Below are positions 42,076-51,975 of a stretch of DNA of 64,000 nt, piece after piece; within the stretch, counting starts at the first letter, position 1, and each line of letters opens with the position of its first letter. A program made the translations under genes and the position numbers. This DNA comes from Marinobacter sp. (GTDB lineage: Bacteria; Pseudomonadota; Gammaproteobacteria; Pseudomonadales; Oleiphilaceae). The stretch spans positions 96,361 through 160,360 of the forward strand of contig NZ_JACUUB010000001.1 of NCBI RefSeq assembly GCF_014859525.1, given 5' to 3'. The notes under the pieces are model-generated. The model had not been told where the DNA came from. It saw only the letters and a program-made list of their open reading frames with translations, and made no database searches.

Positions 42076-43131
42076 TCAACGCAGCTCAAGCCGCGACTCA
42101 AGCAGGCGAGTGGCCACACCCTCACCCACTGAAACGCCTAGCTGATCCACCAGCTTCGCAAACGGTGAGCGACGGCGACTGTAATCCACCAATTTCTCCT
42201 CACCTACCAACTGACGAGCCACCCAGGACGTGCTCCCAAGCCCGTCCACCAAGCCTAATTCAACCGCCTGTTCACCGCTCCAAACCAGACCACTGAACAG
42301 TCGCTCATCATCAACAAGCCTGTCACCGCGCCCCTCTTTCACCGCATCTATAAACTGACGGTGAGTATTTTCCAGTACGCTTTGCCAGAAATCCACATCC
42401 TCTGCACGCTCTGGTGAGAACGGATCCAGGAAGGCTTTATTTTCACCCGCGGTATACAGACGGCGATCCACCCCTATCTTGTCAAGCATCTCGCTAAACC
42501 CAAAGCCGCCAGCAACCACACCAATCGACCCGACCAGACTCGAACGGTTTGCGTAAATTTCATCCGCAGCGGCAGCAATATAGTAGGCACCAGACGCCCC
42601 GATATCCGAGATGACGGCGTACAGCTTTTTATCCGGATATTCCTGGCGCAGGCGTTTGATTTCATCATACACATAGCCAGACTGCACTGGACTGCCCCCA
42701 GGGCTGTTAATCCTGAGCACCACAGCCTTGGCACGCTCCGCCTCAAAGGCCGACCTAAGCGCCCCCACCAGATTGTCAGCACTGGCCAACTCATCAGCGG
42801 CGATGGTACCCCTCACCTCTACCAACGCAGTGTGGTCGCCCGTTGCCGACTCAACGCTGCCGCCGAGGGGCGACCGGATAAAAATCAGCAATGCAAATAA
42901 ATAACCGAAGGTCAAGAACTTGAAGAAGATACCCCAACGCCGACTGCGCCGCTGCTCATGCTGCAGCGACATCACAAGCTTTTCGATCAGGCGCCAGTCG
43001 CGACCCGACTCTGGCGGCATGGCCGGCTGCTTGCTACCGAACAACCCCCGCTTGCGCGGTGACGCGTCCTGCCCCCGCTCTGCTGGCTTATCCCCCCAAC
43101 CAGACTCTTTATCCGAACCCCAGTCACTCAT
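42076..43131 (-). CDS. sppA: Signal peptide peptidase SppA, short (36 kDa) type
   Basis: 351 residues, S49 serine protease. A basic cytoplasmic N-terminus precedes one membrane helix (about 68-88). INSPGGSPVQSGY shapes the oxyanion region, the nucleophile Ser lies in DIGASGAYYIAAAAD and the Lys general base is further on in the helix after SLVGSIGV. Cleaves leftover signal peptides in the membrane. Part of a leftward rluC-HAD-sppA unit, 29 bp after the HAD gene. Confidence 0.92.
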   Translation of the reverse strand: MSDWGSDKESGWGDKPAERGQDASPRKRGLFGSKQPAMPPESGRDWRLIEKLVMSLQHEQRRSRRWGIFFKFLTFGYLFALLIFIRSPLGGSVESATGDHTALVEVRGTIAADELASADNLVGALRSAFEAERAKAVVLRINSPGGSPVQSGYVYDEIKRLRQEYPDKKLYAVISDIGASGAYYIAAAADEIYANRSSLVGSIGVVAGGFGFSEMLDKIGVDRRLYTAGENKAFLDPFSPERAEDVDFWQSVLENTHRQFIDAVKEGRGDRLVDDERLFSGLVWSGEQAVELGLVDGLGSTSWVARQLVGEEKLVDYSRRRSPFAKLVDQLGVSVGEGVATRLLESRLELR

Positions 43132-43160
43132 TCAATATTCCTTTAAAGCCACACCAGTAA

Positions 43161-43811
43161 TTAAAGCCCCAGCACACGCCTGAGCTCATCAACAGAACTC
43201 ACCACCGCGTGCGGGTCGTATTGTTCCAGCACATCACGCTTGTGAACTCCCCACTCAACGCCAATCGCAGGCATACCGATACGCCGGGCCATATCAAGGT
43301 CGTAACGGGTATCACCGATCATGACCGCCTGCTCCGGCGTGTAGCCGTAGAACGACAGAATCTCTTCGAGCATCAGCGGGTCCGGCTTGGAACGGGTCTC
43401 ATCGGCGCAGCGCGTAATATCAAAATGTGTTCCCAGACCGCTTGAGGTCAATGCACCCTCGAGGCCACGGCGACTCTTGCCTGTGGCGACCGAGCACCCA
43501 CGCCCGGCCCCTCTGAGGTCCGCAAGCATTTCAGCCACCCCCTCAAACACGTTCTGTGGCGTGGTCACCTTCTTGAAAAAGTATCCCGCATAGCCTTCGC
43601 GGATTCTGGTCATTTCCTCACGGCTCAGCCCCGGATACAGCCGCTCAAGCGCCTCGATCATACCCAGCCCGATGATATCCCTATACGCTTCACGCTCCAG
43701 TTCCGGATAGCCCAGATCGGTTGCCGCCTGATGCAGGCTGTCTGCAATATGGTCCACCGAATCGATCAGCGTTCCGTCCCAGTCAAAAATCACTACCTTT
43801 ACATCCATCAA
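43161..43811 (-). CDS. HAD-superfamily phosphatase, phosphoglycolate-phosphatase-like
   Basis: 216 residues. HAD motif I DWDGTLIDS (residues 10-18), motif II VATGKSR, and motif IV IGDTRYDLDMAR, with an alpha-helical cap between. Probably a small-metabolite phosphatase; the substrate is not predictable here. Overlaps the rluC stop by 4 bp and precedes sppA, an arrangement conserved in pseudomonads. Confidence 0.9.
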   Translation of the reverse strand: MMDVKVVIFDWDGTLIDSVDHIADSLHQAATDLGYPELEREAYRDIIGLGMIEALERLYPGLSREEMTRIREGYAGYFFKKVTTPQNVFEGVAEMLADLRGAGRGCSVATGKSRRGLEGALTSSGLGTHFDITRCADETRSKPDPLMLEEILSFYGYTPEQAVMIGDTRYDLDMARRIGMPAIGVEWGVHKRDVLEQYDPHAVVSSVDELRRVLGL

Positions 43812-44887
43812 CAGGCTCCCTTACTGCGCTGCTCAAGCTCTTCGAGCACCTTGGCGAAGGCCTCATCATACGGCGCTTCCAGTTTCATTGCCTCACCCGA
43901 TCCGGGCAATGTGAATTCCAGAGCCCGGGCATGAAGCATCAAGCGCTGACCACCAACAGCGCGAAACGCTTTAAGGCTGGCGTCGTCCATATACTTGTCG
44001 TCGCCGGCAATCGGATGCCCGGCCCAGGCGCTGTGTACCCTTATCTGGTGGGTTCGCCCGGTAACCGGAGACGCCTCAACCAGACTATACCCTTGAAACT
44101 GCCGCAAGCAGCGAAACAGCGTCAAAGACTCCTTACCCTCAGCGCTCACCTTTACCCGACGCTCACCATTGGGCATCTCATAACGCAACAACGGCTCATT
44201 CACCCGCCCCACAGAGCGCAACCACGAACCCGCCACCAAGGCGTGATAATGTTTACGTATACGCTTCTGTCGCAGTTCATCCTGCAAAACACGCAACGCC
44301 GAACGCTTCTTCGCCACCATCACCAGACCCGAAGTATCGCGATCTAGCCGGTGCACAAGCTCAAGAAATTTTGACTGCGGGCGGGACGAGCGCAGCACTT
44401 CGATGAGCCCGAAACTCAACCCGCTACCGCCATGAACAGCAATCCCCGATGGCTTGTTCACAACCAGCATCTCATCGTTTTCAAACACCACCGCCGCCTC
44501 TACTACAGACTGAACCCGGCCTCCCGGGGCCACCTGCTCTGGCTTGCTCTGCTGCACCACGGGCGGAATACGCACCACGTCACCCGCTTTCAGCCGGGTA
44601 TCGGGCTTAACCCTCCCTTTGTTTACCCGGACCTCTCCTTTGCGGACAATCCGGTATACAACACTCTTGGGCACACCCCGCAATCGCGCCAGAATAAAAT
44701 TATCCACCCGCTGGCCAGCCATGTCTTCGTCCACGGACACCATCTGCACCCCCTTTTGAACCTGACCTGCAGGTGGCTCAACACCCCCGTGAGATGAGCT
44801 CGCACTACGACTGGCCCGACCTCCCTCAGAATGGCGCGACTGGCCGCGTGGTAGCGGTTTTTTACGGGCGACTGGCTTGCGCGACAT
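43808..44887 (-). CDS. rluC: 23S rRNA pseudouridine synthase (positions 955/2504/2580)
   Basis: 359 residues. A basic, low-complexity N-terminal extension of about 45 residues precedes an S4 RNA-binding domain (about 50-110) and the RluA-type catalytic domain with HRLDRDTSG (catalytic Asp182) and ITGRTHQIRVH-like SPVTGRTHQIRVH. Isomerises uridines in the ribosomal peptidyl-transferase region. The extension makes it about 40 residues longer than E. coli RluC. Divergent from rne, as usual. Confidence 0.95.
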   Translation of the reverse strand: MSRKPVARKKPLPRGQSRHSEGGRASRSASSSHGGVEPPAGQVQKGVQMVSVDEDMAGQRVDNFILARLRGVPKSVVYRIVRKGEVRVNKGRVKPDTRLKAGDVVRIPPVVQQSKPEQVAPGGRVQSVVEAAVVFENDEMLVVNKPSGIAVHGGSGLSFGLIEVLRSSRPQSKFLELVHRLDRDTSGLVMVAKKRSALRVLQDELRQKRIRKHYHALVAGSWLRSVGRVNEPLLRYEMPNGERRVKVSAEGKESLTLFRCLRQFQGYSLVEASPVTGRTHQIRVHSAWAGHPIAGDDKYMDDASLKAFRAVGGQRLMLHARALEFTLPGSGEAMKLEAPYDEAFAKVLEELEQRSKGAC

Positions 44888-44916
44888 GAAGCACCTTTTA
44901 AGGGATAAATGCAGGA

Positions 44917-44945
44917 TTGAACGACCACAGCTTTACTGGTATATT
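44917..44945 (+). promoter_or_regulatory. rne: Sigma-70 promoter of rne
   Basis: TTGAAC (44917-44922), a 17-bp spacer and TATATT (44940-44945). The start point would be near 44952, giving a leader of about 520 nt before the rne start at 45473. Confidence 0.65.
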
Positions 44946-44951
44946 CCGACG

Positions 44952-45472
44952 TGCTCTGCCGTTTGTCTACGGCCTGACGAACTCTGGTCAGAAGCCGGAG
45001 CGGCAGCAGTATACCGACACTGATTAAGAGATTGAACGCCGCAAGCCCAATCATTAGAGGGTACGGCGCGAGACAAGCTCCCGGACCAACAGAGCAGACC
45101 CAGAGAGGCTGCAATCTGCCCGGGAGAGGAAAACCGACCGGAAAACCGTCGGGCGACATCGCGAGAATCACTACCACGCGAACCCGGGCCGTCAGCTAAC
45201 TAATACGACGTGAGACCCAAGGGTTTGTGTGAACCTGAAAACGGATACTATGCGCCAACAGACACCTACCCTATGCAACTCGCCCCTGCCCTCAGGCAGG
45301 CGCAACGTAGGCGGTGGTCTCAGACATACAGGATCACACCCATAAAGGTCTGATCCGTCTGGCCGCCGGCCCGCCCTGCTGTATCAGGGCCCGCGGCACG
45401 CAGATCCTGCTTCGCTGATGTAGTTCCCCCCGGTTTTCTGTCACTAACAAACGACAGGAACCCTTTCTTTCC
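44952..45472 (+). other. rne: Long rne 5' leader
   Basis: GC-rich, without a credible ORF on either strand. Several potential hairpins are visible, for example GCCCTG-CTGTAT-CAGGGC at about 45381-45398 and CCTGCC-CTCA-GGCAGG at about 45286. E. coli rne has a long leader whose structure lets RNase E control its own message; this region is the likely counterpart here. Confidence 0.55.
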
Positions 45473-48400
45473 ATGAAAAGAATGCTGATTAATGCAACTC
45501 ACCCTGAAGAGTTGCGCGTAGCTCTCGTAGATGGCCAACGACTGTTTGATCTGGACATCGAGTCCAGCACTCGCGAACAGAAAAAATCCAACATCTACAA
45601 AGGCCGGATCACCCGTGTTGAGCCCAGCCTTGAAGCTGCCTTCGTCGATTTCGGTGCAGACCGCCACGGCTTCCTCCCTCTGAAGGAAATCTCCAAAGAA
45701 TACTTTAAGAAGTCTCCTGGCCAGATCGAAGGCAAAGTAAACATCAAAGATGTGCTTTCCGAAGGCCAGGAAGTGATCATCCAGGTTGACAAAGAGGAGC
45801 GAGGCAATAAAGGCGCTGCGCTGACAACTTTTATCTCCCTGGCCGGACGCTATCTGGTACTGATGCCTAACAACCCGCGCGCGGGCGGCATCTCCCGCCG
45901 CATCGAAGGTGAAGACCGGGCCCAACTGAAAGACGCCATGAACGGCGTCCAGGTGCCCAAATCTATGGGCATCATTGTGCGCACCGCCGGTATCGGTCGC
46001 ACAGCAGAAGAACTCCAGTGGGATCTGGACTACCTGGTACAGTTCTGGGAAGCCATTACTCAGGCCGCAGGTGAACGCAAAGCACCATTCCTGATCCACC
46101 AGGAAAGCAACGTCATCATCCGTGCCGTACGCGACTACCTTCGCCAAGACATCGGCGAAGTATTGATCGATGCCGACAGCGTTTACGAAGACGTGCTCAG
46201 CTTTGTGCGTGCGGTCATGCCAACGTTCGAAAACAAGATCAAGCTGTACAAGGATGAGATCCCTCTGTTCAGCCGTTATCAGATTGAAGGCCAGATCGAA
46301 ACCGCGTTCCAGCGCGAAGTAAAGTTACCTTCTGGCGGCTCGATTGTTATCGACCCGACTGAAGCGCTGGTTTCTATCGACATCAACTCCTCTCGCGCAA
46401 CCAAAGGCCACGACATCGAGGAAACTGCCCTGCAGACCAACCTCGAGGCGGCAGAAGAGATTGCTCGCCAGTTGCGCCTGCGCGACATGGGCGGCCTGAT
46501 CGTGATCGACTTTATCGACATGACACCGGCCAAGCATCAGCGTGAAGTCGAGCAGAAAATGCGCGAAGCGCTGGAAATTGACCGCGCCCGCGTTCAGGTT
46601 GGCAAGATCTCCCGATTTGGTTTGCTGGAAATGTCTCGCCAGCGCCTGCGACCTTCACTCGGTGAAACCCGCAGTGAAGTGTGCCCGCGCTGTGAAGGCC
46701 AGGGCACTATTCGGGGCATCGAATCCCTGGCGCTGAGCATCATGCGTCTTATTTACGAAGAGTCTTCCAAGGAAAAAACCGCAGAAGTCAGGGCCATTGT
46801 GCCAGTGTCTGTGGCCACGTTCCTGTTGAATGAAAAGCGCAAACAGCTGGCCGACATTGAGGCAAGCCAAGGCGTCGCTGTGGTGGTTGTACCGGTGCCC
46901 AATATGGAAACGCCGCACTTTGAGATTGTGCGGATGCGCCTGGACGAAACCACTCCGGAGCATGTCGCCAGCCACCAGGTGGCTCACGAGTACAATGAGC
47001 GGGAAGAAGAGCCCGCTGAAATACCGAACACCGAAAAGCCTGTGCGTGAACAGGCTGCCGTCAAAGCTATTCGCCCGTCTGCTGCACCGACGGCAACCCC
47101 AAGTGCAGCGCCAGCGGCCAGCACAGAGCCTGAAGAAGGCCTGTTCCGGAAGCTCGGCAAAAAGATCGCTTGCTTCTTCCGCGGTGAAGACCAGCAAAAC
47201 GGACAAGCCAGTACCCCCACAAACCGCGATCGCGATGAGGAGCGTCGCAATCAGGTAAGACAGGATCGCCGTAAATCTCGTGTAGCAAGAGATGACCAGC
47301 GCCCGGGTGCTAACCGTAACGGCAATGAACGTCGCCAGGGCGGACAGCCAAATCGTGCCGAGGATAACCGCAATCGTAATCGCGGTGGTCGCAACGACGA
47401 CCAGGCCCGAGGCAACCAGAATCGCCAGAGCCCACAGGACAAGCCCGCCGCTGACAACAAGCCCGGCGACAAAGCCAGCGAGGGCCGCAGGGACAATCGT
47501 AAAGACGCACAAGGACGCAACCAGAACCGCAACCGTCCCCAGCGCGACCCCAAAGAGCAGAAAGATCCGAAAGAAGCCCGCGATCAGCAGGATACTCCTA
47601 AGGCTGCAGCCAGCGACAAACCAGGCAACGATGAAAAGCGTCGCAAACCTCGTCGCCAGCGCAACCGTGATGGATCTCCTGCAGAAGCGCCGGTCAGCGC
47701 GCCCGCAGAGCGCAAAGCCGAGCGCAGCGAGAAGCACCAGAAAGATACTCAACCCGAGAAGGGCGTGGAGAAAGCCACAGATAACAACCCTGTGGCCGCC
47801 AAAGAAAAGGCACCTCAGCAACAGCCGATAGACCAACCGACGACTGCTGAAGCACCGAAGGCACCCAAGGAACAGCCAGCACCAGACGCAAAAGCCGACA
47901 GCACGCAGGCAGACAATACGGCTGCGCCGGAGAAGGCGGAGCCCGTCAAAGACGCCTCTGAGCCGCGTAAGACACGGCCTGCAAACCGCCAGCGCAAGCC
48001 CAAGCCTGACGAAAACTCAGGCGCACCTGCCAGCGACACGAAAGGCGAGGCCCCTGTGGCTCAGACCCTCAAGGCCGAGCAGGCACCGGAGCAGACAGCC
48101 AAGCCGGAAGCTCCCGCAGCTGAAGCCAGTCAAGCCGCGACTGCTGAACCGGAGAAAACTGAAAAGCCAGCAACCGCTGACAAAGCAGAACCGACGGCAA
48201 AAACGGAGCAGCCCGAGACCGAGGCTGCCGCAGACAAGACTGAACCAAAGCCAGCCCAAGCCGACGCAGCCAAAGCAGACAGCAAGCAGGACGCGCCGGT
48301 GGCATCGGAGCCGAAATCCGAGCCCAGGCCCGAACCCAAAGCCGCTGAGCCCGCAAAAGTCGAGAAAACCGAAGCACCGGCCCAGGAACCCTATGTTGCG

Positions 48401-48505
48401 CCGACAGACATTCCTGTCACCCCGGGTCGGGCATACAACGACCCACGAGAGGTGCGCAAGCGCCAGCGGGCGGCCGAAGCCGCCAAAAAAGCCGGGAGCA
48501 ATTGA
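45473..48505 (+). CDS. rne: Ribonuclease E
   Basis: 1010 residues. The catalytic half has the S1 domain (about 35-120), metal ligands Asp303 and Asp346 and the zinc-link CPRC at 404-407, at the same numbers as E. coli. Beyond about 510 the protein is disordered: an amphipathic basic-aromatic segment at 555-571 ([16 protein letters not shown]), an Arg/Asn/Gln-rich RNA-binding region (about 580-700), then Ala/Pro/Lys/Glu-rich sequence to about 970. The core endonuclease of the RNA degradosome, probably membrane-bound through the amphipathic segment. Followed directly by a UPF0149 gene. Confidence 0.97.
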   Translation: MKRMLINATHPEELRVALVDGQRLFDLDIESSTREQKKSNIYKGRITRVEPSLEAAFVDFGADRHGFLPLKEISKEYFKKSPGQIEGKVNIKDVLSEGQEVIIQVDKEERGNKGAALTTFISLAGRYLVLMPNNPRAGGISRRIEGEDRAQLKDAMNGVQVPKSMGIIVRTAGIGRTAEELQWDLDYLVQFWEAITQAAGERKAPFLIHQESNVIIRAVRDYLRQDIGEVLIDADSVYEDVLSFVRAVMPTFENKIKLYKDEIPLFSRYQIEGQIETAFQREVKLPSGGSIVIDPTEALVSIDINSSRATKGHDIEETALQTNLEAAEEIARQLRLRDMGGLIVIDFIDMTPAKHQREVEQKMREALEIDRARVQVGKISRFGLLEMSRQRLRPSLGETRSEVCPRCEGQGTIRGIESLALSIMRLIYEESSKEKTAEVRAIVPVSVATFLLNEKRKQLADIEASQGVAVVVVPVPNMETPHFEIVRMRLDETTPEHVASHQVAHEYNEREEEPAEIPNTEKPVREQAAVKAIRPSAAPTATPSAAPAASTEPEEGLFRKLGKKIACFFRGEDQQNGQASTPTNRDRDEERRNQVRQDRRKSRVARDDQRPGANRNGNERRQGGQPNRAEDNRNRNRGGRNDDQARGNQNRQSPQDKPAADNKPGDKASEGRRDNRKDAQGRNQNRNRPQRDPKEQKDPKEARDQQDTPKAAASDKPGNDEKRRKPRRQRNRDGSPAEAPVSAPAERKAERSEKHQKDTQPEKGVEKATDNNPVAAKEKAPQQQPIDQPTTAEAPKAPKEQPAPDAKADSTQADNTAAPEKAEPVKDASEPRKTRPANRQRKPKPDENSGAPASDTKGEAPVAQTLKAEQAPEQTAKPEAPAAEASQAATAEPEKTEKPATADKAEPTAKTEQPETEAAADKTEPKPAQADAAKADSKQDAPVASEPKSEPRPEPKAAEPAKVEKTEAPAQEPYVAPTDIPVTPGRAYNDPREVRKRQRAAEAAKKAGSN

Positions 48506-48507
48506 GT

Positions 48508-49050
48508 ATGCTGACAAATTCGGACGTTGAAGCACTGGAAGACATCCTCTTTGCTGACCCCTGGGGCGACGATGCTCTGGACTTCTTCGGGCTTCATGGA
48601 GTGGTATGTGCCAGCGTTATCGGTCCGGTCAGTCTGGCGGCGGAAGACATCTTCCGCCTTGCCACTGGCGTAGACGCCTTGCCCAACGGCGAGGTGCCTG
48701 AAACCTTCACCCGTTGCGTTAATCAGCTGACGAGGGATATGGTTCAGGCGCTGGACATGGGGCAGCCTCTGGAACTTCCTGAGCCGGAAGACGGAGACCC
48801 GATGAACGCACTTGAGAATTGGTGCGCCGGGTTTGTTGACACGTTCCTCGAGCACGAGGAATCCTGGCTGAAAGTGGCAGATGAAGAAGAAGTCGCTGAC
48901 CTGATGGTCCCGATGCTCACACTCTCTGGGCTGTTCGAAGATGAAGATTTTGAGAATGTGCGGAATGATTCGGCGCTGTCAGACCGAATGGCAGAAGCCA
49001 TTCCAGACTCATTGACTGATCTTTACCTGCTGTTCCACGCGCCGGACTGA
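48508..49050 (+). CDS. UPF0149 (YecA/YgfB) family protein
   Basis: 180 residues, strongly acidic. Family features are LHGVVCASVIGP near residue 30, ENWCAGFVDTFL and the final SLTDLYLLFHAP. Function unknown in the family. Starts 2 bp after the rne stop, so it is co-transcribed with rne. Its last 28 bp overlap the 3' end of the convergent PHP-domain gene. A terminator follows at 49083-49117. Confidence 0.85.
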   Translation: MLTNSDVEALEDILFADPWGDDALDFFGLHGVVCASVIGPVSLAAEDIFRLATGVDALPNGEVPETFTRCVNQLTRDMVQALDMGQPLELPEPEDGDPMNALENWCAGFVDTFLEHEESWLKVADEEEVADLMVPMLTLSGLFEDEDFENVRNDSALSDRMAEAIPDSLTDLYLLFHAPD

Positions 49051-49928
49051 GCGCTCGAGGCACTCACCGGTTGCCTGAAATGATGCCAGACGGGGTCTAA
49101 CCCCTCTGGCATTTTTTGTATCCTGCCAAGCTCGCACCAGGGCGCACCGGGAAAATGAAAATCACTACCCTGCGACGCCAGCAGCTGCTCTCGCCTTGTG
49201 AGCTCCGCCACAAAACCCAGGTCTCCGCTCGACTGCCCTGAAACCGACACCTCGATCGCTCGCCCCCCGGCCCGGCGAAAGTCTGCCGTTAGCTCCCGCA
49301 ATCGGGTTGCCGTCAGCCGATACTTCCGTGGATGAGCCAAGACAGCGATACCTCCTGCGGCATTGACCCAACCCACTACCTCTTCCAGTTCTGGCCAGCA
49401 GGCTTTCACATCCCCCGGTTTACCGGCGCCGAGATAGCGCTTGAAGGCATGAGCCACTTTCGGCACCACCTCTGCTTCAACCAGTACCTGAGCAAAGTGC
49501 GGGCGCCCCGGCACGTCGCCACCGGCCGCCGCAGTGGCTTTGTCGAGCAAGTCATCGACCTTCAGGCGATGAAGCTTGTCTGCAATCAATCTGGCTCGCT
49601 GCCACCGATTGTCATTCTGCCTGGCCAAGGCCGCGTTAAACGCATCACTGGTGTGATCAAAATCCAGACCGACAATATGAATGGTATGGCTACGCCAAAC
49701 GCACGACAATTCAATACCATTAATCAACGCAAGGCCCAGTGGCAATGCAGCTGCCCTCGCACTCGCGAGGCCAGCGATGGTGTCATGATCTGTAATCGCC
49801 AGGTGCGTTACACCCTGCTCTGCCGCTCGCGCAACCAGTTGCTCCGGGTCAAGGGCGCCGTCAGAGGCGGTGGTATGGCAATGCAGATCAATGCACGGCT
49901 TCTGGTCTTGAGGTATAGTCACGAACAT
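49023..49928 (-). CDS. PHP-domain nuclease/phosphoesterase (YciV/RNase AM, formerly TrpH)
   Basis: 301 residues. Metal-binding motifs DLHCHTTASDG near residue 15, HLAITDHDTIAG, GIELSC, and late SDFHFPG. In E. coli this family (YciV, RNase AM) removes nucleotides from 5' ends of RNA and pAp. The last 30 or so residues, from about LDPVWHHF, run through a terminator of the opposite strand and overlap the UPF0149 gene, so the natural C-terminus may be earlier in relatives. Overlap is tail to tail. Confidence 0.9.
   Translation of the reverse strand: MFVTIPQDQKPCIDLHCHTTASDGALDPEQLVARAAEQGVTHLAITDHDTIAGLASARAAALPLGLALINGIELSCVWRSHTIHIVGLDFDHTSDAFNAALARQNDNRWQRARLIADKLHRLKVDDLLDKATAAAGGDVPGRPHFAQVLVEAEVVPKVAHAFKRYLGAGKPGDVKACWPELEEVVGWVNAAGGIAVLAHPRKYRLTATRLRELTADFRRAGGRAIEVSVSGQSSGDLGFVAELTRREQLLASQGSDFHFPGAPWCELGRIQKMPEGLDPVWHHFRQPVSASSAQSGAWNSR
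49083..49117 (+). terminator. Terminator of rne-UPF0149, inside the opposite gene
   Basis: ATGCCAGA and TCTGGCAT enclose a GGGG/CCCC extension and a five-base loop, then TTTTTT. It lies 32 bp after the UPF0149 stop and within the last codons of the minus-strand PHP gene. Its core GGGGTCTAACCCC resembles the GGGGTCTGACCCC repeats elsewhere. Confidence 0.9.
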
Positions 49929-50009
49929 TCCTGATTAAAACGATGGCCTTCAGTGTAACAGTGTTGGCTATCGAGCCCTACCCAAAGCCTGATTTGTACC
50001 GGAGTACTC

Positions 50010-50309
50010 ATGTATTACGCCATCATCAGCGAAGATGTCCCCAACAGCCTGGCCATGCGGCTCGAGGCGCGCCCGGCTCATATCGCCAGACTGGAAGCAC
50101 TTAAAGCGGACGGGCGCCTGTTTGTTGCAGGCCCGCATCCAGCGATTGACTCGCCCGATCCGGGCGAAGCTGGCTTTAGCGGCAGCCTGGTAATTGCGGA
50201 ATTCGAGTCTCTGGAACAAGCCAGAGCGTGGGCAGACGCCGACCCATATATAGCCGCCGGCGTGTATCAATCCGTCACGGTAAAACCATACAAAATTGTC
50301 TTGCCGTGA
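50010..50309 (+). CDS. YciI-like protein
   Basis: 99 residues of the YCII fold (ferredoxin-like alpha-beta). Typical features: [19 protein letters not shown], the active-site-like [10 protein letters not shown], and the [19 protein letters not shown] end. Family members may be hydrolases or heme-binding, but the role is not established. Single gene between the PHP gene and the SH3 protein. The ATG is preceded by GGAG. Confidence 0.88.
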   Translation: MYYAIISEDVPNSLAMRLEARPAHIARLEALKADGRLFVAGPHPAIDSPDPGEAGFSGSLVIAEFESLEQARAWADADPYIAAGVYQSVTVKPYKIVLP

Positions 50310-50447
50310 GTTACCTCAGAGAAGGCGCACCCAACCGTGGGCCAGCATGAGCGGATTGTAACCCGCTGCGGCTTGAATACCCGTCACTCTATGACAGAAT
50401 TGCTCTTTTGAACCAACGATAATAGACACTATCAGGGAACGCACTCC

Positions 50448-51116
50448 GTGACACCGCTCCGTCTTTTTTTCAGTCTTCTGCTTATTATCAGTTCGATTTC
50501 TGTGGCTCAAGCCCGCACAGTGTGGGTAGACGACCAGCTCTACCTGCCAGTGCGGTCCGGGGCTGGCACTCAGTTCCGGATTATCGAGAATGCCGTTCCA
50601 AGCGGAACGCCTCTGCAAGTGATCGAAGTTGGAGAAAGCTACACCAAAGTGCGCACCCCCAGGGGCAATGAAGGCTGGGTTTCCAGCCAGTACCTCAGCA
50701 ACCAACCCATTGCCGCAGACCGCCTGAAAACCGCTACCCAACAACTGGAAACAGCTCGCACTCAACTGAGCCAGGCCCGCGAGCAGCTGGCATTGGTTAC
50801 TGAAGAACGCGATAACCTGCAGAATTCAGAAAGCACCCTGTCGAACCGTTCCGATGAGCTTCAGACAGAACTGCAACGTATCAAGGACATCGCGGCTGAT
50901 TCAATCAACCTGGAGCGCCGTAACCGGGAGCTCCGTGAAGAAAACCAGAGGCTGCGCAACGATCTCGAAGTTCTGACGGCAGAAAACGAACGGCTTGAAG
51001 CCAGCAAAGATTCTGATTTCATGCTGCTTGGCGCTGGCCTGGTGCTGGGCGGCGTGCTGCTTGCGCTGCTCATTCCCATGCTCAAACCAACAAGAAAAAC
51101 CGACAACTGGGCCTAA
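50448..51116 (+). CDS. SH3-domain and coiled-coil membrane protein (TIGR04211 type)
   Basis: 222 residues from a GTG with AGGGA upstream. Signal peptide ending near AQA (residues 1-22), a bacterial SH3 domain (about 24-85: LYLPVRSGAGTQFRII, GWVSSQYLS), a long coiled coil (about 90-185), and a C-terminal membrane helix (about 192-212). Similar to YgiM-like proteins. Probably periplasmic, anchored by the C-terminal helix, with a cell-wall-related role. Followed 5 bp later by a PilZ protein. Confidence 0.85.
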   Translation: MTPLRLFFSLLLIISSISVAQARTVWVDDQLYLPVRSGAGTQFRIIENAVPSGTPLQVIEVGESYTKVRTPRGNEGWVSSQYLSNQPIAADRLKTATQQLETARTQLSQAREQLALVTEERDNLQNSESTLSNRSDELQTELQRIKDIAADSINLERRNRELREENQRLRNDLEVLTAENERLEASKDSDFMLLGAGLVLGGVLLALLIPMLKPTRKTDNWA

Positions 51117-51121
51117 AAACC

Positions 51122-51412
51122 ATGAAGGACTACTCAGAAAAGCGTGACTTCCACAGGATGCAGGTGAACAGCCGTATCGAAATTACCGACGCTAATGGTA
51201 AAACCTTGATTGGTGTATGTCGGGATTTGAGCGCCGCCGGAATGCAGCTGTTCGTCGACACCCCGTTCACGGTTGGCGACGAACTGAAAACTCGCCTGGA
51301 AGCCGCTGACGAGCAGTTCCCGCCGCTAGAAACGGTGTGCGAAGTAGTCCGTTGTCAGCCTGAGGGTGACGGCTACCTGCTCGGCATCAACATCACAGAA
51401 GTAACCCAATAA
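51122..51412 (+). CDS. PilZ-domain protein
   Basis: 96 residues. The c-di-GMP signature is present: the RxxxR element (EKRDFHRMQVNSRIE) near residue 5 and the (D/N)xSxxG motif DLSAAGMQL at about residue 38. It consists of essentially the PilZ domain alone. A likely c-di-GMP effector; target unknown. Only 5 bp after the SH3 protein gene, so probably co-expressed. Confidence 0.88.
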   Translation: MKDYSEKRDFHRMQVNSRIEITDANGKTLIGVCRDLSAAGMQLFVDTPFTVGDELKTRLEAADEQFPPLETVCEVVRCQPEGDGYLLGINITEVTQ

Positions 51413-51440
51413 AAACGGCGGCCTGATGGCCGCCGTTTTT
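51411..51440. terminator. Bidirectional terminator between pilZ-domain gene and rraA
   Basis: AAAAACGGCGGC and GCCGCCGTTTTT arms with a short loop. It begins at the PilZ stop and lies 23 bp after rraA on the other strand. Confidence 0.92.
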
Positions 51441-51462
51441 ATGTATATCTTCCGGCCTGAAG

Positions 51463-51942
51463 TCAGACCAGAGGCGTCTCGGATACGATGATGCCGTTGT
51501 TATCAGCGTAAACATACTGGCCCGGGCGAAACGTTACGCCGTGGAACGTCACCGGAATGTTCAAATCACCGATACCCCGCTTATCGGTTTTCCGAGGCAC
51601 GGTGCCCAACGCCTGAACACCCAGACGGGTCTGACCGATTTCATCCACATCGCGAATACAACCGTAGATGATCAGCCCCGCCCAGCCGTTTTCCGCCGCT
51701 TTCTCTGCCAGCATATCACCGAGCAATGCATTGCGCTTTGACGCTCCACCATCAACAACCATAACCCGGCCATTGCCCGGCAGGCCAACCTGCTCTTTGA
51801 CCACAGAGTTATCTTCAAAGCATTTAACGGTAACGATTTCGCCACCGAACTGGCGCACGCCTCCGTAGTTGTTGAAGCCAGGCTCAACCACCTGGACTTC
51901 CGGAAACTCGTCGCACAGATCCGGAGTAATGATATTGCTCAC
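51463..51942 (-). CDS. rraA: Ribonuclease E activity regulator A
   Basis: 159 residues from a GTG with AAGGAGAA upstream. Begins TPDLCDEFP and has [21 protein letters not shown] and [14 protein letters not shown], as in RraA. It binds and inhibits RNase E and remodels the degradosome. The aldolase-like fold family can be misassigned, but this match is close to RraA proper. Located about 3 kb from rne and just downstream of ppsA. Confidence 0.93.
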   Translation of the reverse strand: MSNIITPDLCDEFPEVQVVEPGFNNYGGVRQFGGEIVTVKCFEDNSVVKEQVGLPGNGRVMVVDGGASKRNALLGDMLAEKAAENGWAGLIIYGCIRDVDEIGQTRLGVQALGTVPRKTDKRGIGDLNIPVTFHGVTFRPGQYVYADNNGIIVSETPLV

Positions 51943-51975
51943 GTGGTTATTCTCCTTTTCCCTGAATGGTCGCGC

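Noticed and set aside
44623..45177. 184-codon minus-strand frame crossing the rluC start and rne leader
   Set aside because: No family match; half of it lies inside rluC in another frame and it covers the rne promoter.
46655..47836. 393-codon minus-strand frame with many hydrophobic residues opposite rne
   Set aside because: It looks like a membrane protein only because it is the reverse complement of the Lys/Glu/Ala-rich RNase E tail.
49083..49117. Fourth copy of the GGGGTC palindrome
   Set aside because: The core GGGGTCTAACCCC is similar, but the longer flanking stem and T run identify it as a terminator.
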